64,000 nt of DNA from Anarhynchus alexandrinus (Eukaryota > Chordata > Aves > Charadriiformes > Charadriidae): positions 736,719 to 800,718 of the forward strand of contig VUYV01000042.1 in the NCBI GenBank assembly GCA_008711295.1, given 5' to 3'. Positions 1-10,812 of the stretch are shown piece after piece; positions within the stretch are counted from its first letter, which is position 1, and each line of letters opens with the position of its first letter. The translations under genes and the position numbers were made by a program. The notes under the pieces were generated by a model. That model searched no databases, was not told where the DNA came from, and worked only from the letters and a program-made list of their open reading frames with translations.

Positions 1-70
1 TCTTTTTTCTTTTTTNNNNNNNNNNNNNNNNNNNNNNNNNNNNNNNNNNCTTTTTTCCTTTCTTTTTTTT
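1..70. repeat. Pyrimidine-rich low-complexity tract containing an assembly gap
   Basis: T-rich sequence with scattered C flanks 34 unknown bases (16-49). The same T-rich composition on both sides suggests that the gap sits inside one long polypyrimidine run that the assembly could not span. Confidence 0.85.
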
Positions 71-420
71 TTCATTAAGGGTGTTTTAAGAGAAATTTTA
101 TATGCAGCTGGAAATGCAAGTACTGTGACACTTCATTCCTTTAGCAAATCCATCTCTTAATTTCTAAATTATCAAATGGCTAAAATAATTACACCCCCAA
201 CCAAACACTTTGATAATTGTTGAAAGACACAATTTAAAAATGCATGCATCAAAAGTGCAAGCATCACAGTACTTGATGGCATTTCATTCCAATATAAATT
301 GATTATGAACATTTTTTTTGTAACAGTGTTGACCATATTGCCATACAGAGAATTATTTTTTTCACTTTTCTCAAATAGTCAGGCAAAAGGTGACACACTG
401 ATTGTTTCATTCTTGCTGGA

Positions 421-987
421 TGTACTGGTTTTGGCCTGGATAAAGTTAAATTTCTTCATAGTAGCTTGTATGGGGTTATGTTTTGGATTTGTGCTGAAAA
501 TAGTGTTGACAACACAGGGATGTTTTAGTTTTGCTGGGCAGTGCTTACACAGTGTCAAGGCCTTTCCTGCTCCTCAGGCTGCCCCGCCAGTGAGTAGGCA
601 GGGGGTGCACAAGAAGGGACACAGCTGGGACAGCTGACCCCAACTGGCCAAAGAGATATTCCGTACCATATGACATTGTGCTCAGCAACAAAACTGGAGG
701 GGTGGAGGTGGGTAGGGGCTGCTGTTGCCCCAGGACTGGCTGAGAATCAGTAGGTTGGTGGTGAGTAAGGATTTTCTTTTGCATCACTTGTTTTTCTTAG
801 GTTTTATTTTCCTCGCTCTCTCTTTTTTTCCTTTACTTTTTTTTTTTCTTTAAAATTGCTAAACTGTCTTTATCTCAACCCACGAATTTTCTCACTTTTA
901 CTCTTCCAATTCTCCCCCATCCCACTGTGGAGGAGTGAATGAGTGTCTGTATGGTCCTTAGTTGCCAGCCAGGGTTAAACCATGACA
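421..987 (+). mobile_element. Solo LTR of an avian endogenous retrovirus (family shared with 17806-19575)
   Basis: The segment begins TGTACTGGTTTTGGCCTGG and ends GGTTAAACCATGACA, so it has TG...CA ends. It is colinear with the LTR at 17806-19575: shared blocks include the opening, a stretch around 540-570 before a GC-rich middle, a block around 650-680 ending in CATATGACAT, a pyrimidine-rich centre (810-855), and a closing part from CTTTATCTCAACCCACGA to GTTAAACC. The flanks are CTGGA on the left and CTGAA on the right, a 5-bp target duplication with one mismatch. The TATA-box site of the sister copy is degraded here. No retroviral genes adjoin it, so it is a solo LTR. ERVL-type is my best guess from the 5-bp duplication and general appearance, not proven. 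Confidence 0.82.
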
Positions 988-3900
988 CTGAACTAGACAC
1001 TGCCTGTCAGTCTACTCACTTCATTCATGACTGCATGGGGAGGAGGGAGGCAAGAAGGAAGGAGAAAAAGATGAAAAAAGAATGAACCAAGTGAAAAGCA
1101 TTTTCCTCTAAGACACTGGCAGCAGTGTGTTAGATTCTGCTGAAACTCTAAGGTGAATTTATATGAAGCTATGAATTCAACTTTATTTTTTTGAACACTT
1201 AGTAGGATTACAACTTTCACTACAGATTGTGGCATCCATTTGAATATATGGGTTCAATGGCCCTTGATCACATAGGTTCTGCCTGTGCTTCTGTGGAAGA
1301 ACACAATGGCCATGTTGTATTTCTTTCTTGCCTTCCACCTGTATAAATGGCAGCAGGTGAGTTCGTTCATAAAATTGATTAGTCAGTGACTGAACAATTG
1401 GCTTACTTCAGCTTGGTGCTAAGTAGTTTTGTGTGCACTTGGGCACAGGAAGACCTGCATGTTCTAGAGAGAGTATTTATTTGCACTTGTGACTCTACTT
1501 TTAGGTTCACAGTTCACATTGTAGGTAGGCCAGGTAATGAAAATGGCCTTTGGATACCCCTACCTCCTCCACCTGAGAAACCATGACAGTTGTCAGTACT
1601 GAACAAATCTTCAGCGTGTTTTCTAGTCAGCCATTTCTTGACTTTGAATGTTTCAATGCAGAAGCTGTCGGGTCCTCTCCATTTCTTTTAGTATGTGATA
1701 AAAATATTTGGAAGGGATGTTTCCCTAAGGAAAGGAGAACATTGTTCTAGAAACATGTCAGTCAAGCCAAATTCAGAGGGGTTGCCTGGCCTAAAGACTG
1801 AGACCTGATTCAAGACTCACAGGGGGAGACCAGAGTGGGATTTTTGCATTTAGGATTCCTTTAGTTTATTTTGTAACTTGCTTGTAATGCATAAGTGGAA
1901 AGAGTTCTTGATAAGAAAAAATGTTTGTAAACCTGTATTTGTAACAAAGGAGCTAGAGCCTCCTGTACCCCAGTGTCGTATGGTGAACAGAAACTAGGAA
2001 CATGTCTAAGAAACTGGGAAGGACTTGTATGAGTGGAGAGCATATGGGCAGAAACAAGTTCCACACACCTGCTGTCGTTTAATAGACTCAGAACTGAGAA
2101 CATTGGGAAGTTATTACTCAGATCAAGAGGGCATTAAAACAAGCGGAAATACATGGTTGGCTTCAGTCAAAACAGGTGTTTATTCAGTACGTGGAACTAG
2201 AGCACCTTCTGCAAGAAGGTGATGTTTGCTTTTAAAAAGTTTGCTTTGATTTTCTGTGGAGTCACATAAATCCATCTCTGCAGGGATTTCACTTTTCAGT
2301 AGTTTTTGCTGTTCTAATATGATGCTCACTTCACGCTTCCAACTCAAATGTTAGCAAGCGAGTGTTTGACTTTGACTTTTTCTATGATACCAAGGGTGGC
2401 AGGAAATGGCCCACTGCTATTATACGATCAATTGAATGTGTAGCTGCAGGGTGTTGGCATACCACAGCTTGTGGCTGTGCTGACAAAGAAACAACACACA
2501 CAGTGGCTGTCTTGGAAAATGTACAAATGAGAGAGAAAGAAATGACCCAGAAGGGCATATAAAATTTAATTTGTAAATAGGATCTTACAGTACAGGCTGT
2601 ACTGTAAGACACTTATTTTGTTGTACAACATAATCTGAAGTACCGTGAAAACCTGCCCTGATATTCTTGTTCTGAACTTTTCCATTCTAGATGCCAACTC
2701 TTTTTAGGCCAAAGGTCCAAAAAATGTGTTCTGGATGTTAATCACATGTATCTGCACTTGCTAATGAACATGCAGGCATAACAACTGGCTAGCTTTCTGC
2801 CAGAGCCCAAGCAAACGAATATCTAATGGACTAGCTGTCAAACAGCACACCATGGGGAAGATGCAAAGTGATGATCTGTCACTGGCTTCTGGCTCCTCCC
2901 TTGTAATGCCAAACACGTTTTACAGGTGTTCAGACTCTCCCTTTGCAGAAAGGGAGCCTGGATGACCATAACTGCTGGCACATATGAGAAACGAGGCGTG
3001 AAACAGACACGAGCTATAGCAGTTTTACATATAACTTTTCTGATTATATTTTGTTTGCTTAAACCCAGTACCGTAGTTGCTATGAAAAGAATGGTTATCT
3101 TCTGGTTAACAGTCATATTACAAGGTATTAGGCAAAAAAAGAAGGAAAATAGAAAGAAAAATATCACGTAATTGAATAGACTGGGTTAACCTGGGAAGGT
3201 TGAAAGATATGATAAAGAGAGGGAAGAAATGGAATGCAAGAGTATAGCTCTTAGGATAATGAATATAATTTGTTTAAGGTCCATTATGTTTTGTTTCCCT
3301 GAAAGGGGAACCCTGGGTGAAATGTTGCTTCCGTCAACAGCAAGAAGTCTTTGAAAAAAAAGATCAGATTACAATTTAAATCCTATTAATATAACATATC
3401 TATATTATCACTTACAATAGTTGAGTGGTTGAGGCTCAACAGCAAAGAAAACCATCAGGATACACGTATACTTTCAGAGCATGTAGACTGAACAGTTCAG
3501 TAGAAGGCAGTATTTTTTCTTTGTTTTTATTTACTGAATATTGGCTTATATTGTCAAACCTGAGTACAAGCAACTTCTTGAGAATGAAACTAAACAATCA
3601 AGAGAAGTGACTGAGAACATGTTTGTTTTCCTCCTTCTCCCAAACGTTCTTTAGAACAACGTAATGCACTCTATTATAGATTGTGAAGACTAGCAAAGGT
3701 AAAGTCAGTTTTGTGAGAACCCCTCTAACAGAAGGCAATTTCTGTTCTTGACACTCTGAGGTCTGCTGTTCCATTGAGATTCATGCCCAAGAAACTATCA
3801 TATTGTTATTTATTTTTTTCTGGTCACTGTGTGGCTACTTCAGCTACTTTGGTACAAATCAAAACAGCTACATTAGAAGCAAAGTTCATTATATAGTCAA

Positions 3901-6005
3901 CAGAGAGCACTAGGCACTGCTCAGGGCCAGTTCAGAATGCTTAAAATTAATTAAATTGGTATTCAACTAGTCACTATAATCAATGGAGACTAAGGCACAG
4001 ATTTTATCATGCCTTCTTTAACACTGGTGAGTTCAACTGGGAACTAACTATTCTTTCTATTGATTGCAAAGGTGGCCTACCTGTGACTAGATCAGACATT
4101 ATAGACATTTAAAGTTAGATGAGATGTACTTCTAAACCTATCTCCTTCCTCACCTCAGACGAGCCATAGTCAATACATTAGCTCCTGAATTTGCAGCCAG
4201 GGGAGCCCATATTAATATACCCAGGTCTGACTGCATGGATCAGTGTAGGTGACAGCTTTGATCTGTCTGCAGCTGTTCCTCTGCTAAGGAGTTTTAATTT
4301 CTCCTTTAGCAAAGGATTTGATTGCTATCAGGTCCCGCAACACACATCTTTTCTGGTAGTCATTTAGCGTAAGAACCACAGTAAGAGTTAGAAAACCAGA
4401 TCCAGGAAGAACAGAAATAATAATTGCACTGGGGAAGTGGTATTTGTGAGGACACGATAACCCTGTGCTGCAAATCTGTTAGAGAATTTCAGTCTGTCTC
4501 ATCTCTAAATTCTGAGAGTCTTACTCTTTTCCTGGTGCAGTTTGCTGAATTCTGGTTTGGTCCATATGAATAGTTGAACAACCACTTGGACTTTGCACTT
4601 AATTCAAATCTTTTAAGGAATTTAAACCTTTTCTTGGGAGTGGAAGTTGGAGTTAATATTCAGGTGTCAGTAGAATTTATAAGAAATGATTGCCCTCAAA
4701 ACCTCAGTTCATCTACTGTCTCTTCTAGGGGGGCATGTAAAGTCCAAAACCCATATGTAGTTCCTAGTGAAGTACCTACCTTAGCTGCTGGTCCTACTTA
4801 GAACTACTAACCATGGAAAGAAAATTAAAAAGCTTTTTTCCTGTTGTCCTGTTTTCCTGAGTTGATTGAAAAAAAAGTTCAGTGAACATTTTGACCACAT
4901 TGTTCCCATTGGAAAACTGTTCCACAATCTCATCTGAATTGAATTTGCAATCGCAATATATTAATGGCAAGTCTATATTTAATTGCTTATACCTAAGCAG
5001 TTTAAAAGAGATTGGTTTTCCACATTGCTTATCTCCACCTCATATTTACAGAGGGTAAAACTATCTCATCTTAGCCTTAAATAAACCATGTTTATATATA
5101 ATGCCATTTTAACTGTCTATCCAATTAGGGGGCTTTGCCAATTGAGATCACAGTGGTGTGAAATATTGAAAGTTTTTACTTCCATTAATACTAATCCTAT
5201 TTATAGGCCTGTGGTATGTTTAGAGCATGATGACAAGGCACATGAATCATTTGCCAATGAAAAGCCGTTGTTGACTGTACTGTACTTTCAGTCCTGAACT
5301 TCATTATAGCAGGAACTGAAATGTTGAAAGTGATGTTCAGAACTGAGGTACACCAGTTTGGAATATGAGAGAAATTATCTAATTGAGAAAGGCACATATG
5401 AACTAGAATAAGTCTGAAAAAGGAATAACTGACTTGCTAGAACTCCAATCAAGTCACTATAGGCATCTTCCTGTTTAGTGTGAGTTTCACAAGGCTGTTA
5501 TCCAGTTTCCCTACAAAGTCAATGTTGATTTAAGTGCCACTTAAAAAGATTTACCTTTTCACACACACACTTATCATGCTTCTGTCTACTCTGCTGATAC
5601 ATTTAAGAGTCTGAGTGGATGTAGCATACAGGCCAACAAGACATGAGGTTTGAGTTAAGTACAGTGGAGTCTAGATAGCACGCTCACGCTCCAGTTTGTA
5701 AAAAAGGGGGTGTTGGATCTGACCTGCATTGTAAAGCACCTTGAAATGTAAGTGATGTTAGCTCTTGTGTGCTACTCACATCTCCTGAAGATTAGACATC
5801 CACATAGCTTTTATTGGGGTCTCTTGTGAGGTGGCAAACCAATACATGCAGTTCCTCCTCCTTCACCGATTTTGTTCTGTTACTGCATGAAATGAAAATA
5901 ATTGGGGTTGAGAACACTGTTACAGACAAGTTGTTTGAAATCTTTGCTTTGAAAACTTTGCCTCTCTGGAGAAAGGAGGAGCACAAACCTTCATGATATT
6001 AATGA
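988..6005. other. Unannotated AT-rich sequence
   Basis: I see no gene, RNA or recognisable transposon. Open frames here are below 110 codons, lack familiar motifs, and read like chance frames. The one structured item is the short perfect hairpin at 2583-2609. Confidence 0.6.
2583..2609. repeat. Perfect 12-bp inverted repeat with 3-base loop
   Basis: The left arm TCTTACAGTACA (2583-2594) is exactly complementary to the right arm TGTACTGTAAGA (2598-2609), with loop GGC. It can form a short hairpin on either strand. The stem is too short for a typical microRNA precursor, and there is no U-run to suggest a terminator. Confidence 0.8.
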
Positions 6006-6412
6006 TAACATGTGTGCATTATCTGAGGGTGCTGCGAGGACTGGCAGCTCCCTGGAGCCAGGTGCCAGGAGACAGGGGATCCCCATGGGCCTCACCAGCC
6101 AGGGCCCGTTCCATGGCCCCCAGCAAGGGAGCAGGGCAGGCCAGGAGGGCAGCCGGGGGCAGCCCCAGACACCATCAAGCACCTCTGTAGGAAAGGGATG
6201 TCAGCCTGGTGGTTGGGCCCGGCTCAGCCGGGCCAGGGCCCAGCTATGGTGTAGCTGGAGAGAGATAATCCTACAACATCACTGGGACAGGGACTGGCAG
6301 CTCTGGGCTGAGCTGAAACGGGGTCCTGGGCCATGGGGCAGGGGTGGGGGGAAGCCCCAGGGGAGGATGGATAGGGCCACTGAGGGCCATTATTGCCCTC
6401 AGTGTCCTGACA
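6006..6412 (-). mobile_element. GC-rich interspersed repeat, family unnamed, related to 33324-33829
   Basis: This is a sharply bounded GC-rich island in AT-rich DNA. Read on the minus strand it begins TGTCAGGACACTGAGGGC and shares ordered blocks with 33324-33829 on the plus strand: the opening CTGAGGGC-ATGG segment, a TTTCAGCTCAGCC block, GTCCCTGT, GTAGG-TTATC, and a GGGGCTGCCC-rich block. The outer edge repeats CTGAGGG in inverted form near both ends (about 6022 and 6390), so imperfect terminal inverted repeats are possible. The flanks carry an 8-bp near-duplicate (ATTAATGA at 5998-6005, TTTAATGA at 6413-6420). That would suit a hAT-like non-autonomous DNA element, but a solo LTR with TG start is also possible. 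Two open frames of 135 and 70 codons cross it and are not genes. Confidence 0.6.
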
Positions 6413-7992
6413 TTTAATGACCCGTGTGTAAAACATAAAAGGTCATTTTGTCTTTATCAGAAAGAATGGTTACATGCTTCTTGGTCTTCTAGGCTGATGA
6501 CCTTTCTTTTCACATTTTTTCCACAAAGATGAAAGAAACTGGAAAGGAAAAATAAAGAAATGTTAATCTGAGGAGCCATTTTTTGATATTTCCTACCTAT
6601 GTTAGGGGGAAAAAAAGGATCAAAATACACTCTGTCATCAATTTTTAAAAATAAACTAGTTAATTTCAAAATAAAGCACTATAGATTCTGGTAACTTCAA
6701 AAGTCAGAATATTGCTCTTCTCACGTATGTCTTGGTGTTCGGGAATCAAATAACACCCCTGTTTTATATAATGTTGCTCATGGATTGTATTGCAAATTGC
6801 TTTAAAAAATGATGTATTTTGCCCACTGCATTATCTGTTTCTTACCTTTTCTTTCAGAAGTTCACTGCTATACAAAAACATCTTTTTCTTATCAGCAATA
6901 GTATATCAAAGTGTCAAGGGTGATCTATACATACTTGACATGGCCATTATTAAAGCATATCTTTAAAATCTCAGTAGTAAAAAACATCTCAACTTATTCA
7001 TGGCATTAGTTGTTCACAAATATAATAAATCAGCATTTTTCATTTACTTATCTACAAAGCTTTTTCATTTATGATTTAATTTCACAGCTGCATTAACATA
7101 ACATCAAAAATCAACACATTTAAAACAGTCAGGTAAAATAAGGGACAACTTGCTACCCCGAAACGGCAAAGTGTATGAGAACAGATAAATTTGAATTGTG
7201 AGCTGAGCAGTAAAAGAATCTCTCTTAATAAGGAATTACATATCTTTGGAGTTTAATTACAATAAGGCCCGTCACTGTAAGATTAATGATGAGCAGTTTT
7301 TCACTTCAAGCGATTGCAATTGAATTAAGATAGTTCCATTATTCTTAGAGAGATAAGGTCAAGCAAATGAGGCAAAAGTGGGGAAAAAATGGAAAACCAA
7401 ACTGTACTGTAATGAGAGAACATTCTATAATAAGTCAGGACCTTAAAATGCATTACAAGGCTTATATTTACAAACTTTATAAAATGCTATGTAAAATATT
7501 GAAGTATGATGATAAAATACTAAGAATTTTTATATGCTTCTTTGTTAACCATGCAATACTGTGGGATCTAGTACCATCTTCAGAACAGTGAATCAGAAAT
7601 AATTTGTACATTTGCATCTCTCCTTTCTGGAAATGAGAAAAACTTTTCTAGAACACATATATTACTTTCTCAGTTAGATATCATATACCAGCACTTGTGT
7701 GCAGGGAGGACATTTGACTGTATGGTAGGGATAAACTCTGAACTGTTGACTGTGAGGAAATTTTCTAATGCACAGGGTAGTGTGGCCTCAGGAATCACTG
7801 TAGTTTGTCCTTATACCTTGCTATACAAAGACAGTATCACTTTCCCTTAGAGAAGAGACATTTAAAGAAAGAAAATCTCAAAGGATTGTTGTTACCTCTC
7901 CTCTTATCACAGAACCTGAGAAGAGAAAGTAGGACCTTTAATCTTCATTTGCAACCTCTTATGTGGAGTCATTGCATTTGAGCGAGCAGATT
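6413..7992. other. Unannotated AT-rich sequence
   Basis: No gene or recognised transposon. The part at 7190-7330 is rich in short ATTA-type motifs (see findings), but nothing here can be named from sequence alone. Confidence 0.55.
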
Positions 7993-8879
7993 CCAGGAGG
8001 AGTGGCTGACACACCAGAAGGCTGTGCTCCCATTCAGCGAGAGCTGGACAGGCTGGAGAGTTGGACGTAGAGGAACTGAATGAAGTTCAACAAGAGTAAG
8101 TGTAGAGTCCTGCACCTAGGGAGGAATAAACCCATACACTGGTACAGGTTAGGGGTTGACCTCTTGTAAAGCAGCTCTGCAGAGAGGGACTTGGGAGTCC
8201 TGGTAGACAACAAGTTAACCATGAGCCAGAAATGTGGCCTTGTGGCCAAGAAGGCCAATGGTCTCCTGGGGTGCATTAAAAAGAGAGTGACCAGCAGGTC
8301 AAGGGAGATCATCCTCCCCCTCTACTCTGCCCTGGTGAGGCCACATCTGGAGTACTGTGTCCAGTTCTGGGCTCCCCAGTTCAAGAAAGACAAGGAACTA
8401 CTGGAGAGAGTACAGCCGAGGGTTACGAAGATGATGAAAGGACTGGATCATCTTTCTTATGAGGAAAGGCTGAGAGACCTGGGTCTGTTTAGCCTGGAGA
8501 AGAGAAGACTGAGAGGGGGTCTCATCAATTCTTATAAATATCTAAAGTGTGGGTGTCAAGAGGATGGGGCCAGACTCTTTTCAGTGCTGCCCAGCGACAG
8601 GACAAGGGGCAACGGGAACTAACTGGAACACAGGAAATTCCATCTCAACATGAGGAAAAAATTCTTTACCTTGAGGGTGCTGGAGCACTGGCACAGGCTG
8701 CCCAGAGAGGTTGTGGAGTCTCCTTCTCTGGAGATATTCAAAACTCGCCTGGATGAATTCCTGTGCAACCTGCTCTAGGTGACCCTGGACCCTGATCTGG
8801 CAGGGGGGTTGGACTAGATGATCTCCAGAGGTCCCTTCCAACCCCTGTGATTCTGTGATTCTGTGATTCTGTGATTCTC
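7993..8879 (+). mobile_element. CR1 LINE, 5'-truncated 3' end
   Basis: The copy starts inside ORF2 just after the reverse-transcriptase FADD region (translation resembling GGVADTPEGCAPIQRELDRL) and runs through the ORF2 C-terminus to the 3' UTR block GGTTGGACTAGATGATCTCC. It ends in four or more copies of an 8-bp unit CTGTGATT (8846-8879), the diagnostic CR1 tail. The reading frame is damaged upstream of 8191 and by a stop at 8620-8622, so it is dead. This subtype, with its ATTCTGTG-type tail, matches the copy at 10113-10812, which is in the opposite orientation. Confidence 0.95.
8191..8622 (+). pseudogene. CR1 ORF2 remnant, region C-terminal to the reverse transcriptase palm
   Basis: A 143-residue frame covers the connection and thumb-like part of CR1 ORF2. 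Recognisable stretches include [20 protein letters not shown] near the start, [17 protein letters not shown] around residue 46, and [19 protein letters not shown] around residue 87. In intact CR1 the protein goes on after RGNG with about 60 more residues to a LCNLL-like end. Here codon 144 is TAA (8620-8622), so the frame is cut short, although the rest is still present in the DNA. The frame's ATG is internal to the ancestral ORF and not a real start. Confidence 0.9.
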
Positions 8880-10112
8880 AAAATTATTGTAACCTCTATT
8901 TGAATCAGGAACTATAGTTTTCACATGCTGTACCATAAACTCTTGGCCATAGAAGTAAACCACCTGAGGACACATATAGGGGAAATGGAAGTGAAACGCT
9001 CTATCCACTAACCCCACAAGTGGAAAAACTTCCATTAAGTGTAGACTGGTTTACTTTAGATTTGTTTCCAAATTCTTTATTGTGTTAAAATACAATTTAA
9101 CAAGGCCATAATAGAAGGGTTTAAGGGACTATGACTTGTAATCACATTTCTTTTTAATATAACTTATGTTTCAGTTTTCTATGTTTGATGTCATCAGAGT
9201 TCATCCTCTTCTACTCTTCTTACTAATCCTGGTTTTACAGGTTTTTCTCTTTTTCTTGTTCTCAGTATTACAATATCTACAAAATGCATATTTCTATTTG
9301 CTTAAATATGTGGCGAAATATGCCATTATTCTTCTTTTAGAAATCACATCAAAGGTTAGATATTTTGAGAGGGAATCACGTTCTTCTGCTCATGAGGATA
9401 ACTCAAAGAATAATAGCATAAAGGTTGTGATAAATATGTGGAAATATATTTTCCGTCTTAATTGATATCTCTAAGAGAAAATCTCTAGGGAGAGAGCAGA
9501 ATCTGGCTTGTACTTGGCTCTAGCTGTATCCAGAAGCAAACACAGGTAATGTATTAGCAATTTACCTTGTTACCCCTCTTAATTCAGCACATAATCTCAC
9601 ATTGCTTTCAGCCTAAGAAATAAAGAAGCTACTCAATCTTCCTGAGTGCTGACAGAATAAATTAATTAATAAACATGATTTTAGGTTTTAATTAAATTAA
9701 TATAATTTGTTTTAATCTGCAATAGAACAATAGGGCCAGCTTTTCAGCCCACTTTGTTAATAAATTAGTTTGTCTAAGCTGGTGCTTATTCTGAGCTCTT
9801 CTGAATGTGAATCACTTATATAGACATTTAAAACAGAATCATCTTTCAAATTCTCATTACTTGGGAATAGCTGTTTCACACTCTTGTTGAAAATAATGCA
9901 TAAACCTTTTTACATACAACTGCATATCAGGAAAACACGAACAAACACTTCTTGTTTGTTAATGTAATCTCCAAGAATAAACTATCTCTCAAAAGGCATT
10001 ATGTAAAATATAATATGTTTCCTTTTACATAAGAAAAAGAAAGAACACCTAAACCTTGAGCGATAAGAAGCCAGACGCTGGATCCCAGAGGATACTTAGA
10101 TATGAAGATGTT
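8880..10112. other. Unannotated AT-rich sequence
   Basis: No gene or repeat recognised. A 99-codon hydrophobic frame at 9166-9465 follows the T-rich composition and shows no family motif. The piece at 9655-9720 is dense in TTAAT/ATTAA strings. Confidence 0.55.
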
Positions 10113-10812
10113 ATCACAGAATCACAGAATGATCAGGGGTGGAAGGGACCTCTGGAGATCATCTAGTCCAACCCCCCTGCCAGAGCAGGGTCACCTACAG
10201 CAGGTTGCACAGGACGGCGTCCAGATGGGTTTTGAATATCTCCAGAGTGGGAGACTCCACAACCTCTCTGGGCAGCCTGTGCCAGTGCTCTGCCACCCTC
10301 AAAGTAAAGAAATCCCTCCTCATGTTTCGATGGAACTTCTTATATTCAAGTTTGTGCCCATTACCTCTTGTCCTGTCACTGGGCACTACTGAAAAAAGAC
10401 TGTTCCCATCCCCCTGGCACCCTCCCTTTACGTATTTATAAGCATTGATAAGATCCCCTCTCATTCTTCTTTTCTCTAGGCTAAAAAGACCCAAGTCCCT
10501 CAGCCTTTCCTCATAAGAAAGATGCTCCAGTCCCCTAATCATCTTTGTAGCCCTCTGCTGGATCCTCTCCAGCAGTTCGCTGTCCTTCTTGAACCGGGGA
10601 GACCAGAACTAGACACAATACTCCAGATGCGGCCTCACCAGGGCAAAATAGAGGGGGAGGATAACGTCCCTCGACCTGCTGGCCACACTCTTCTTGATGC
10701 ACCCCAGCCACCCCTCCCAGCTTTGTGTCGTCAAGAAACTTACTCTATCCCTTCATCAATAGACTTCGTTATAGACTCAATGAAGAGTGCCAGGATAGCA
10801 CAGAGAACATAG
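10113..10812 (-). mobile_element. CR1 LINE, 5'-truncated, with an internal deletion
   Basis: Read on the minus strand, the element ends at 10113 with two ATTCTGTG-type units and carries the CR1 3' block (GGTTGGACTAGATGATCTCC complement at about 10157-10176). Moving 5' it covers the ORF2 C-terminus up to a CIKKSV-like point at about 10705. There the sequence jumps directly to the reverse-transcriptase FADDTKLGG region (10711-10740). Relative to the 7993 copy, about 270 bp between these points is missing. The last 60-70 bp toward 10812 are poorly conserved, so that boundary is approximate. Confidence 0.92.
10195..10542 (-). pseudogene. CR1 ORF2 C-terminal remnant
   Basis: A 115-residue open frame retains the C-terminal part of CR1 ORF2, including [39 protein letters not shown] and [20 protein letters not shown]. 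It ends in the natural LCNLL-stop. The frame is open only because it is short; upstream it is broken and the palm domain is missing apart from a small piece near 10711-10740. Confidence 0.9.

Noticed and set aside
2583..2609. Hairpin as a microRNA precursor
   Set aside because: The 12-bp stem and 3-base loop are too small, and the flanks do not extend the pairing.
6010..6417. 135-codon Gly/Pro/Arg-rich frame in a GC island; possible CpG-island promoter or gene
   Set aside because: The island is a member of a repeat family with a relative at 33324-33829, and both copies have frames that differ from each other.
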